A stretch of 64,000 nucleotides of DNA, taken from positions 1,426,001 to 1,490,000 of the forward strand of contig NZ_CP044232.1 of the NCBI RefSeq assembly GCF_008727775.1, in the 5' to 3' direction. Positions 40,879 through 48,686 of this stretch are shown one piece after another. Both the position numbers and the translations under genes were made by a program. This stretch comes from Microbacterium lushaniae. GTDB taxonomy: Bacteria; Actinomycetota; Actinomycetes; Actinomycetales; Microbacteriaceae. The notes below the pieces were generated by a model, which saw only the letters and a program-made list of their open reading frames with translations, was not told where the DNA came from and searched no databases. How positions within the stretch are numbered: position 1 is the stretch's first letter; each line of letters starts with the position of its first letter.

Positions 40879-42272
40879 ATGACCCCCGAACCGTCCCGCC
40901 GTGACGCCGTGCGCGCCGCCGCCGCATCCGTCCTCCCCGCCGCCCTCGCCGATCTCGGCACCCTCGTGCGCATCCCCTCCGTCGCGTGGCCCGCGTTCGA
41001 CCAGACCCAGGTGGCCCGAAGCGCCGAGGCGGTCGCCGCCCTCTTCCGGGGCCTGGACTTCTTCGATCGCGTCGAGGTGACCACCGCCGCCATCCCCGGC
41101 ACCGACGAGCACGGCCAGCCGGCGGTGCTGGCCACGCGCGCGGCGCGCAACGGCCGCCCCACCGTGCTGCTGTACGCGCACCACGACGTCCAGCCCGCCG
41201 GCGACGAGGCGCTGTGGGACTCCCCGCCCTTCGAGCCGACCGTGCGCGACGGCCGCCTGTACGGCCGGGGAGCGGCCGACGACAAGGCGGGCGTCATGGC
41301 GCACGTGGCGGCACTGCGCGCGCTCATCCAGGCGCTCGGGCGCGACGTCGACCTCGGAGTCGCGGTGTTCATCGAGGGCGAGGAGGAGTTCGGGTCGCGC
41401 TCGTTCGGGCAGTTCCTCGCCGACAACGCCGACGCGCTCCGCGCCGACGCCATCGTCGTGGCTGACTCCGGCAACTGGGACGAGCGCACTCCGGCGCTGA
41501 CGGTCTCGCTGCGCGGGAACGCGCGCTTCACCCTGCGTGTGCGCACGCTCGAGCACGCGTCGCACTCGGGCATGTTCGGGGGAGCGGTCCCCGACGCGAT
41601 GCTCGCCACCGTGAAGCTCCTGGCCACCCTGTGGGACGACGAGGGCGCCGTGGCCGTGGCGGGCATGACGGCGCGGGATGCGGCGACACCCGACTACAGC
41701 GAGGAGACGCTGCGCTCGGAGGCCGGGCTGCCCGACGGCGTCTCGCCGATCGGGCGGGGGCCGATCCTCAGCCGCCTGTGGAATCAGCCCTCGATCACGG
41801 TCACGGGCATCGACGCCACGAGCGTCGCGGCGGCATCCAACACCCTCGCGCCGGAGATCTCCGTCGTGATCAGCGCGCGCGTGGCCCCGGGCAGTCCGCC
41901 CAGGAGGCGTACGCGGCGATGCAGGCGCATCTGCGCGCACACGCCCCCTTCGGTGCGGAGCTGACCTTCTCCGACGTCGACCTCGGTGACGGCTTCCTCG
42001 TCGACACCGGCGGATGGGCCGTGGAAGATGTGCGCAAGGCGTTCGAAGAGGGCTACGGGGTGCCCAGCGTCGACGTCGGCGTGGGCGGATCGATCCCGTT
42101 CATCGCCGACCTCGTGCACCAGTTCCCCGGAGCCCAGATCCTCGTCACCGGAGTGGAGGATCCGCACTCGCGCGCGCACAGCCCCAACGAGTCGCTGCAC
42201 CTGGACACCTTCCGTCACGCCGTGGCGGCCGAGGCGCTCTTGCTGGAGAGCCTGGACGCGCGCACGGTGTGA
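40879..42272 (+). pseudogene. M20-family dipeptidase, broken by a single-base frameshift
   Basis: Seen: frame 1 from ATG 40879 carries LLYAHHDVQPAG, GRGAADDKAG, EGEEEFGS and VADSGNWD (metal and catalytic residues), then after ISARVAPG at about 41890 it runs into unrelated residues and stops at 41962-41964. A second frame takes over at once with QSAQEAYAAMQAHL and ends at 42272, including the last metal His in VEDPHSRAHSPNES. One missing base (a C near 41889-41892) restores a continuous ~464-residue protein. Family: cytosolic zinc dipeptidases. Either a real loss of function, which removes one metal ligand, or a base-call error; both halves are otherwise well conserved, suggesting recent or artefactual change. 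Confidence 0.85.
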
Positions 42273-42298
42273 ACCGCCGTCCGCGCGCGGGGGCGGCG

Positions 42299-42347
42299 TA
42301 GACTCTGAAAGTCCGAACCGCGACCCGCACCGACGAAAGGGCCTGTC
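42299..42347 (+). promoter_or_regulatory. Promoter and leader of erpA
   Basis: TAGACT 42299-42304 with a leader of about 37 nt and GAAAGGG before ATG 42348. Confidence 0.5.
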
Positions 42348-42713
42348 ATGACCGACACCGCGCTGTCGACCGACCAGACCGTCCGCGACCACGGTGTCGC
42401 CTTGACCGACGCCGCCGCCGGCAAGATCCGCAGCCTCCTCGACCAGGAAGGGCGCGACGACCTGCGCCTGCGCGTGGCCGTTCAGCCCGGCGGATGCTCC
42501 GGCCTGATCTACCAGCTGTACTTCGACGAGCGTTTCCTCGACGGTGACAAGGCCGTCGACTTCGACGGCGTGGAGGTCATCGTCGACGAGATGAGCGTGC
42601 CGTACCTGGACGGCGCGACGATCGACTTCAAGGACACGATCTCGGAGCAGGGTTTCACGATCGACAACCCCAACGCCGCCGGCAGCTGCGCCTGCGGCGA
42701 CAGCTTCCACTGA
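42348..42713 (+). CDS. erpA: Iron-sulfur cluster insertion protein ErpA
   Basis: Seen: 121 residues of A-type carrier with three cluster-ligand Cys: GGCSGLIYQLYFDE and C-terminal GSCACGDSFH. Carries Fe-S clusters to apoproteins; here plausibly including the Rieske protein QcrA. Located upstream of ctaC as in M. tuberculosis. Followed by two hairpins, the second a terminator. Confidence 0.93.
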   Translation: MTDTALSTDQTVRDHGVALTDAAAGKIRSLLDQEGRDDLRLRVAVQPGGCSGLIYQLYFDERFLDGDKAVDFDGVEVIVDEMSVPYLDGATIDFKDTISEQGFTIDNPNAAGSCACGDSFH

Positions 42714-42720
42714 CCCCTGC

Positions 42721-42738
42721 GGCCGGGGGACCCCGGCC
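42721..42738 (+). other. Perfect 8-bp hairpin after erpA
   Basis: GGCCGGGG-GA-CCCCGGCC, eight bases after the stop codon, just before the terminator hairpin. Confidence 0.6.
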
Positions 42739-42752
42739 ACGAACGACACGCC

Positions 42753-42798
42753 AAGACCCGCGGCTCGGGAGCGAAAATCGCCCCGTCCCGCGGGTTTT
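42753..42798 (+). terminator. Rho-independent terminator of erpA
   Basis: Two-part stem: outer ACCCGCGG / CCGCGGGT, inner CGGG-GCGA / TCGC-CCG with AAA loop, followed by TTTT. Separates erpA from ctaC. Confidence 0.8.
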
Positions 42799-42847
42799 CG
42801 CGTCTGCCAGCCTGAGCGGTTGGCCTGAGAAGCGTGAGAGCTTGCTC

Positions 42848-42889
42848 TAGACTGACGGAAGCAACATTCACGTCCCGGAAAGGTGCACC
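42848..42889 (+). promoter_or_regulatory. Promoter and leader of ctaC
   Basis: TAGACT 42848-42853; leader of ~30 nt with GGAAAGG at 42877-42883, six bases before GTG 42890. Confidence 0.5.
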
Positions 42890-43777
42890 GTGCCCTCGAA
42901 ACGCCGCCTCCGCTGGGCCGCCCTCCCGGTTGGGATCGCGACGGCTGCAGTGCTCGCCGGGTGTAGCCCGACCCAGCTCCACGGGTATCTGCCCGGTTTC
43001 CAGGAGGATGGCGTCCCCACCACCAACCGCGTCGACATGGTCGCCGGTCTGTGGGTGAACTCGTGGATCGTGCTGCTGGTCGTGGGCCTGGTGACGTGGG
43101 GCCTCATGCTGTGGGCCGCCGTCGCATACCGCCGGCGCAAGGGCCAGACGGGCCTGCCCGTGCAGCTGCGCTACAACATGCCGATCGAGATCTTCTACAC
43201 GGTCGTGCCCCTGATCCTCGTGGTCGGGTTCTTCGCCTTCACCGCACGCGACCAGGACATCCTCGAGACGCAGTACGAAGACCCCGAGGTCTCCATCACC
43301 GCGTACGGCAAGCAGTGGGCGTGGGACTTCCAGTACAACGGCGAGGACGAGGACTTCTCCGACGCCGTGTGGAGCATGGGCGTGCAGGCCGAGCCCGAGG
43401 GCGACGGATACGTCGACCAGGACGCCCTGCCCACGCTCTACCTGCCCGTGGACAAGACGGTGCGGATCGAACTGCAGTCGCGCGATGTCGCGCACTCCTT
43501 CTGGGTCATCGACTTCCTGTACAAGAAGGACATGTACCTCGGGCGCGACAACTTCTGGTCGTTCACCCCGACGCGAGAGGGCACCTACGCCGGCAAGTGC
43601 GCCGAGCTGTGCGGTGAATACCACTCCGCGATGCTGTTCAACGTCAAGGTCGTCAGCGAGGCGGAGTACGAGGACTACCTCGAGACCCTCCGCGACGCAG
43701 GACAGACCGGCGACATCGACGAGGCCTACGACCGACTCCAGGGCAACACCGGGTTCGGGCGCGCCGAGGAAGGCTAA
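42890..43777 (+). CDS. ctaC: Cytochrome c oxidase subunit II
   Basis: Seen: 295 residues; lipoprotein signal with lipobox LAGC (Cys25), two membrane helices (WIVLLVVGLVTWGLMLWAAV; FYTVVPLILVVGFFAFTAR), and a CuA domain with DVAHSFWVIDF and CAELCGEYHSAM (Cys, Cys, His, Met ligands). Receives electrons from the diheme cytochrome QcrC in the bc1-aa3 supercomplex. No fused cytochrome c domain, consistent with the QcrC arrangement. Start of ctaC-ctaD-ctaF. Confidence 0.97.
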   Translation: MPSKRRLRWAALPVGIATAAVLAGCSPTQLHGYLPGFQEDGVPTTNRVDMVAGLWVNSWIVLLVVGLVTWGLMLWAAVAYRRRKGQTGLPVQLRYNMPIEIFYTVVPLILVVGFFAFTARDQDILETQYEDPEVSITAYGKQWAWDFQYNGEDEDFSDAVWSMGVQAEPEGDGYVDQDALPTLYLPVDKTVRIELQSRDVAHSFWVIDFLYKKDMYLGRDNFWSFTPTREGTYAGKCAELCGEYHSAMLFNVKVVSEAEYEDYLETLRDAGQTGDIDEAYDRLQGNTGFGRAEEG

Positions 43778-43783
43778 GCGAGC

Positions 43784-45547
43784 ATGACCACCACGCTTCC
43801 CCCCCAAGAGTCGGCTCCAGGCCGCCCCACGACGCTTCCGCCGCGGCAGGCGGCGCTGCTGACCGGTTCGCGCGTCGAGCGCAAGGGCAACATCATCGTC
43901 AAGTGGATCACCTCCACCGACCACAAGACGATCGGGTACCTGTACCTCATCGCCTCGGTGATGTTCTTCATGCTCGGCGGTGTGATGGCGCTGATCATCC
44001 GCGCCGAGCTGTTCGAGCCGGGCATGCAGATCGTGCCGACGAAGGAGCAGTACAACCAGCTGTTCACGATGCACGGCACGATCATGCTGCTGATGTTCGC
44101 GACGCCGCTGTTCGCCGGCTTCGCCAACGCGATCCTGCCGCTGCAGATCGGTGCGCCCGACGTGGCGTTCCCGCGTCTGAACGCCTTCGCGTTCTGGCTG
44201 TTCCTGTTCGGCTCGCTCATCGCCGTCTCCGGCTTCCTCACCCCCGCCGGTGCCGCCGGATTCGGGTGGTTCGCCTACCAGCCACTGGCCAATGCGAGCT
44301 TCTCGCCAGGTGTCGGCGGGAACCTGTGGATGCTGGGCCTGGGCATGAGCGGGTTCGGAACGATCCTCGGCGCGGTGAACTTCATCACCACGATCCTGAC
44401 GATGCGTGCCCCCGGCATGACCATGTGGCGCATGCCGATCTTCACGTGGAACACCCTCATTACGAGCATCCTCATCCTGATGGCGTTCCCCGTGCTGGCC
44501 GCCGCGATCCTGGCCGCCGCCTCCGACCGCGTGCTCGGTTCGCACATCTACGACCCGGCCGCCGGCGGTGTGCTGCTGTGGCAGCACCTGTTCTGGTTCT
44601 TCGGGCATCCAGAGGTGTACATCATCGCGCTGCCGTTCTTCGGCATCGTCTCGGAGATCTTCCCGGTCTTCAGCCGCAAGCCGATCTTCGGGTACAAGAC
44701 CCTCGTGTACGCGACGATCGCGATCGCCGCCCTCTCGGTGGCGGTGTGGGCGCACCACATGTACGTCACGGGCGCCGTGCTCCTGCCGTTCTTCGCTCTC
44801 ATGACGATGCTCATCGCGGTGCCCACGGGCGTGAAGATCTTCAACTGGATCGGCACGATGTGGCGCGGCTCGCTCACGTTCGAGACCCCGATGGTCTTCT
44901 CCCTCGGATTCCTGGTGTCGTTCGTGTTCGGCGGTCTGACGGGCGTCATCCTGGCCTCGCCGCCGCTGGACTTCCACCTGTCGGACTCCTACTTCGTCGT
45001 GGCGCACTTCCACTACGTCGTGTTCGGCACCGTGGTGTTCGCGATGTTCGCCGGGTTCTACTTCTGGTGGCCGAAGTGGACGGGCCGGATGCTGAACGAG
45101 CGCCTCGGCTACATCCACTTCTGGATGCTGTTCATCGGCTTCCACATGACGTTCCTCATCCAGCACTGGCTGGGTGTGGACGGTATGGTCCGCCGCTACG
45201 CGGACTACTCGCCGCAGGACAACTGGACGTGGGAGAACCAGGTCTCCACCGTGGGTGCGATGATCCTGGGCGCCTCGATGATCCCGTTCCTGCTGAACGT
45301 GTGGATCACCGCGCGCAAGGCGCCGCGGATCACCGTCAACGACCCGTGGGGCTACGGCGCGTCGCTCGAATGGGCCACGTCGTGCCCGCCGCCGCGGCAC
45401 AACTTCACGTCGATCCCGCGGATCCGCAGCGAGCGTCCCGCGTTCGACCTGAACCACCCCGAAGCCGGCGTGCCGGTCGGCGTGGGTCCGGCCAAGGACG
45501 CCCCTGATGCCCCGGTCGTCGACGCCGCCGAGGGAGAGGTCAAGTAA
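43784..45547 (+). CDS. ctaD: Cytochrome c oxidase subunit I
   Basis: Seen: 587 residues, twelve membrane helices; heme/Cu ligands in [28 protein letters not shown] (CuB His crosslinked to Tyr), AHHMYVTG and the [11 protein letters not shown] segment. Reduces oxygen to water and pumps protons. The usual [12 protein letters not shown] reads [12 protein letters not shown] here. Starts 6 nt after ctaC with GAGGAAGG inside the ctaC end; stop overlaps ctaF by one base (TAATG). Confidence 0.97.
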   Translation: MTTTLPPQESAPGRPTTLPPRQAALLTGSRVERKGNIIVKWITSTDHKTIGYLYLIASVMFFMLGGVMALIIRAELFEPGMQIVPTKEQYNQLFTMHGTIMLLMFATPLFAGFANAILPLQIGAPDVAFPRLNAFAFWLFLFGSLIAVSGFLTPAGAAGFGWFAYQPLANASFSPGVGGNLWMLGLGMSGFGTILGAVNFITTILTMRAPGMTMWRMPIFTWNTLITSILILMAFPVLAAAILAAASDRVLGSHIYDPAAGGVLLWQHLFWFFGHPEVYIIALPFFGIVSEIFPVFSRKPIFGYKTLVYATIAIAALSVAVWAHHMYVTGAVLLPFFALMTMLIAVPTGVKIFNWIGTMWRGSLTFETPMVFSLGFLVSFVFGGLTGVILASPPLDFHLSDSYFVVAHFHYVVFGTVVFAMFAGFYFWWPKWTGRMLNERLGYIHFWMLFIGFHMTFLIQHWLGVDGMVRRYADYSPQDNWTWENQVSTVGAMILGASMIPFLLNVWITARKAPRITVNDPWGYGASLEWATSCPPPRHNFTSIPRIRSERPAFDLNHPEAGVPVGVGPAKDAPDAPVVDAAEGEVK

Positions 45548-45978
45548 TGCGCACCAATGTCGGCCTCTGGTGGCTGCTGTCGGTCTTCTTCCTCGTGGTG
45601 GGCATCGCCTACACCGTGTGGGCGATGCTCTTCTACACCGGTGACGTCCTCACGCGCATCGAGTGGGTGGGAACGGTCGCGCTCGTCTTCGCCGCGCTGA
45701 TGGCCGCCCTGATCGCGTTCTACGTGCAGCGCGTGCACCGGGCGCAGGGCGGCGAGCTGCCCGAAGACATCCTCACCGCCGACATCGACGACGGCGACCC
45801 CGAGATGGGTGAATTCAGCCCCTGGTCGTGGTGGCCCATCGTGCTCGCCTTCTCGGCGGCCATCGCGATGATCGGCCTGGCCGTCGGCGCGTGGCTCATG
45901 CCCATCGGCATCGCCATCTTCGCCGTCGCCATCGTGGGCTGGGTGTTCGAGTACTACCGCGGATACTTCGCACGCTGA
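45547..45978 (+). CDS. ctaF: Cytochrome c oxidase subunit IV (actinobacterial)
   Basis: Seen: 143 residues, four membrane helices (LWWLLSVFFLVVGIAYTVWA; VALVFAALMAALIAFYV; IVLAFSAAIAMIGLAVGAW; IGIAIFAVAIVGWVFEYYRG) with the family loop GGELPEDILTADIDDGDPEMG. Structural subunit of aa3 oxidase in actinobacteria. Overlaps ctaD; the phosphatase gene starts 7 nt downstream. Confidence 0.94.
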   Translation: MRTNVGLWWLLSVFFLVVGIAYTVWAMLFYTGDVLTRIEWVGTVALVFAALMAALIAFYVQRVHRAQGGELPEDILTADIDDGDPEMGEFSPWSWWPIVLAFSAAIAMIGLAVGAWLMPIGIAIFAVAIVGWVFEYYRGYFAR

Positions 45979-45985
45979 GCAGCGC

Positions 45986-46774
45986 GTGCCGATCCGCCTG
46001 AGCGCGGCCGCCGTCTCCGACGTCGGCTCCCACCGCAAGACCAACCAGGACGCCGCCTTCACGGCGTCGTGGGGGGCCGCGGTGGCCGACGGCGTGGGCG
46101 GCGGGCCCTCGGGCGACCTCGCCTCCGCCGCCCTCGTGCACCGTCTGGTGGCAGGGCCGGTGGGCGCATCGGATGCGGAGGCCCTCATCGTCCGCATCCG
46201 CGAGGCGAATTGGGACCTGCGTGCGCACGTGCTGCGCGATCCCTCGCTGCAGGGGATGTCGACGACCTTCACGGGCTTGTTCGTGGGCGCCGGCGGATCC
46301 CTCCTCGTGGCGCACACCGGCGACTCCCGCGGCTACCTGCTGCGCGACGGCTGGTTCACGCGCGAGACGCGTGACGACTCGTACGTGCAGGCGCTCGTGG
46401 ACTCGGGCCTGCTGGCGCCCGAGGCGGCGGCGACACATCCTCGTCGCAACATCATCACGGCCTCCCTCGGCGGCGGTGAGGAGGACGTCGTGTCGGTGAG
46501 CGAACGGCAGCCGATCGCCGGCGACCGATGGCTGCTGTGCAGCGACGGTGTCACCGACTACGCTCCCGAGACCGATGTGGCAGCGCTCCTGGGGGCGGGC
46601 AGGAGCCCGCGCGACACGGCTGCGGACATCGTCGCGTACGCGTTGCAGGCCGGCAGCGCCGACAACGTCACGGCGGTCGTATGCGATGTCCTGGACGACG
46701 AAGCGGCCGACACGGGCCCGATCTTCTTCGGCTCGGCGGCGGGCTACTTCGCCGAGGACGTCGAGACGGGCTGA
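45986..46774 (+). CDS. PP2C-family Ser/Thr protein phosphatase
   Basis: Seen: 262 residues with the metal-binding set DVGSHRKTNQDA, VADGVGGGPSGD, AHTGDSRGYLL, LLCSDGVTD and GSADNVTAVV, all Asp ligands present. Dephosphorylates Ser/Thr in the cytosol; no membrane segment. GTG start 7 nt after ctaF, so likely read with the oxidase genes. Its 3' end overlaps the convergent ctaG-like gene by 31 bases. Partner kinase unknown; the PASTA kinase at 7.9 kb is a candidate (inference). Confidence 0.93.
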   Translation: MPIRLSAAAVSDVGSHRKTNQDAAFTASWGAAVADGVGGGPSGDLASAALVHRLVAGPVGASDAEALIVRIREANWDLRAHVLRDPSLQGMSTTFTGLFVGAGGSLLVAHTGDSRGYLLRDGWFTRETRDDSYVQALVDSGLLAPEAAATHPRRNIITASLGGGEEDVVSVSERQPIAGDRWLLCSDGVTDYAPETDVAALLGAGRSPRDTAADIVAYALQAGSADNVTAVVCDVLDDEAADTGPIFFGSAAGYFAEDVETG

Positions 46775-47565
46775 CCGCCCACGCGCAGGTCGCGCCCGGC
46801 CGCGCGATACCAGTCTGCGCAGAAGACGACGATGAGCGCCGCTTCCACCCACGCGCCGGCGTAGTACATCAGCTGCGCGCCCGCCTCCGCCTCAGCGAGC
46901 GGGACGGATGCGGGGGGCTGGGCGTACAGGTACTTCGCCAGGATCGCGTGCGAGGCGATCGCCAGCACGAGGACGACGGCGACGACGGGGCGCGAGGGCC
47001 GATGCGGGGCGGGATCGCGCCCGATGACCGCCGAGGTGAAGAGGAAACCCGCAGCCAGCAGGTGCGCGTGGACGAGGACGTGCACGAGCGGATCGCTCAT
47101 CGCCTCGAAGACGGGTGTCAGGTAGATCGCCCACAAACCGCCGGCGCTGAGGAGCGCGGCCGTCACCGGGTGGCTGATCACGCGTGCCGCCGGTGAGAGC
47201 AGGAGGGCTGACAGCCGCCGCGCGGGCGTCACCGACAGTGTGCGCAGGGCCAGGGTGACGGGCGCGGCGAGCACGAGCAGCACGGGCGCGAGCATGCCGG
47301 CCAGCAGATGGGTGCCCATGTGCGCGACGTAGTCGTCATGCGCGGTGGCGGCGAGGGGGCCGGTGACCGCCGCCGCGCCCAGGGTCACACCCGCGATCCA
47401 GGCGACCACCCGTGCGCGCGGCCATCCGCGCCCACGCCGATGGGAGACGACCACCGCCGCGACGTACATCACGATCGCCAGGGCGGCCACGGCGAGGACG
47501 AGGCCGTCCAGGAACCCGCCCGCGTCGCCCGCGTGCGCATGGCCTCCCGTGCCCTGCGCAGTCAC
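46744..47565 (-). CDS. CtaG-type cytochrome c oxidase assembly protein
   Basis: Seen: 273 residues, about seven membrane helices, with HDDYVAHMGTHLLAGMLAP, HPVTAALLSAGGLWAIYLTP and DPLVHVLVHAHLLAAGFLF, the His-rich pattern of caa3-type CtaG (not the Cox11 type). Probably helps copper insertion into oxidase. GTGA overlap with DUF2243 gene upstream, so coexpressed. 31-bp antisense overlap with the PP2C gene. Confidence 0.88.
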   Translation of the reverse strand: MTAQGTGGHAHAGDAGGFLDGLVLAVAALAIVMYVAAVVVSHRRGRGWPRARVVAWIAGVTLGAAAVTGPLAATAHDDYVAHMGTHLLAGMLAPVLLVLAAPVTLALRTLSVTPARRLSALLLSPAARVISHPVTAALLSAGGLWAIYLTPVFEAMSDPLVHVLVHAHLLAAGFLFTSAVIGRDPAPHRPSRPVVAVVLVLAIASHAILAKYLYAQPPASVPLAEAEAGAQLMYYAGAWVEAALIVVFCADWYRAAGRDLRVGGQPVSTSSAK

Positions 47566-48077
47566 GTCGCCTCCGCGTGTGCACGTGCCCGCGCGGGAGA
47601 GGTGCGGACGATCAGGACGAGGCCGGCCGCCAGCAGCACCGCCGCAGAGACGTTCCAGGCGATGTCATACGCCAGCAGGTTCTCGACGTAGCGGATCTGA
47701 TGCAGCCCCATGACCTTGTGCTGGATCAGACCGTCGTACAGCTGGAAGCCGCCCGCGCCCGCCAGGACGCCCCCGATCCAGCGCGGCCACCACAGCGCAT
47801 CCCGTCGGCGCAGATCGGCGAGGAGGAACAGGCCGGCGATGGTGGCGAACCAGCTGATCGCGTGGAACACACCGTCCGAGACCAGGCCGAGCTCGGTCGT
47901 GCCCCGGTCGTAGAAGTGGTGCCAGTGCAGGAGCTGATGGAAGACCGCCTCGTCGACGAAGGCCACCAGCCCCACACCGAACAGCACGCCCGACCACACG
48001 TTCTGCGCCGACCGGGCGGCCCGCCGCGTGAGGACTGTGGCGGACGAAGAGGGGGAACCGGGGCCGGATGTGGTCAT
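47562..48077 (-). CDS. DUF2243 membrane protein
   Basis: Seen: 171 residues, four membrane helices with conserved HQLLHWHHFYDRG, DGVFHAISWF and GLIQHKVMGLHQIRY. His-rich membrane family of unknown function commonly paired with CtaG-type proteins. GAGGCT lies 6 nt before ATG 48077 on the minus strand, a possible weak leaderless promoter. A copper- or oxidase-related role is inferred from pairing only. Confidence 0.87.
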   Translation of the reverse strand: MTTSGPGSPSSSATVLTRRAARSAQNVWSGVLFGVGLVAFVDEAVFHQLLHWHHFYDRGTTELGLVSDGVFHAISWFATIAGLFLLADLRRRDALWWPRWIGGVLAGAGGFQLYDGLIQHKVMGLHQIRYVENLLAYDIAWNVSAAVLLAAGLVLIVRTSPARARAHAEAT

Positions 48078-48140
48078 GCTTCCAGCCTCTCCGGTGCGCC
48101 TTCCGGCAGGGGAAGGGCTGGACAGCGCCCCGCGCCGGCG

Positions 48141-48566
48141 CTACGCGAGCTGCGACGCGGGGGCGCGGACCACCATGACGAGCGGATCGAACACGCGGGC
48201 CAGGGGGCCCTCGTCGTTCTCGACGGGCTGGCCCTCGCGCACCCAGTACTCATATCCGCCGATCATCTCCCTGACGGAGTAACCGAGCTCGGCGAAGGCC
48301 AGTGCCCCCTTCACCCCGGCGTTGCAGCCCGGACTCCAGCAGTACACGACCACGGGCACCTCTGGATCGATCTCGTACGGCGCCCGCTCGGCGATCTGCC
48401 GGTAGGGGAGGTGCACGGCGCCGGGGATGCGGCCCTGGGCCCATGCGTCGGCGCCACGGACGTCGACCAGGGTGAGCGGTTCGCCGGCGTTCAGTGCGGC
48501 ATAGACGTCCGAGGGGTCGGTCTCGGCGGTGAGGCGTGCGCGGAAGTGGGCGGCGGGGTGAGACAT
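48141..48566 (-). CDS. Rhodanese-like sulfurtransferase
   Basis: Seen: 141 residues, single rhodanese domain: LTLVDVRGADAWAQGRIPGAVHLP, then VVYCWSPGCNAGVKGALAFAEL and VREMIGGYEYWVREG. Active-loop Cys is followed by a second Cys (C-x4-C), so a redox rather than transfer role is possible. No signal peptide. Apparently monocistronic. Confidence 0.88.
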   Translation of the reverse strand: MSHPAAHFRARLTAETDPSDVYAALNAGEPLTLVDVRGADAWAQGRIPGAVHLPYRQIAERAPYEIDPEVPVVVYCWSPGCNAGVKGALAFAELGYSVREMIGGYEYWVREGQPVENDEGPLARVFDPLVMVVRAPASQLA

Positions 48567-48578
48567 GCGCTCAGGCTA
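48567..48578 (-). promoter_or_regulatory. Leaderless-type promoter of the rhodanese gene
   Basis: Minus-strand TAGCCT (plus AGGCTA 48573-48578) exactly 6 nt before ATG at 48566. Confidence 0.6.
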
Positions 48579-48644
48579 GGGGCGCGCCGCCCACGGGTGA
48601 GGAGCGCGGAGTGCCGAGGCGCGGTGGAATCCTGCCAGGCATGC

Positions 48645-48681
48645 GGAAGGCCCCGATCCGCAGAGCGGACCGGGGCCTTCC
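48645..48681 (-). terminator. Hairpin terminator after qcrB
   Basis: 17-bp stem, 16 pairs (GGAAGGCCCCG.TCCGC with its complement, loop AGA), 5 bases after the qcrB stop. No T-tract, as common in high-GC actinobacteria. Confidence 0.7.
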
Positions 48682-48686
48682 GGGTG

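Noticed and set aside
42509..45457. 982-residue minus-strand open frame opposite ctaC/ctaD
   Set aside because: Extremely His/Arg/Glu-rich without domains; shadow of the oxidase genes.
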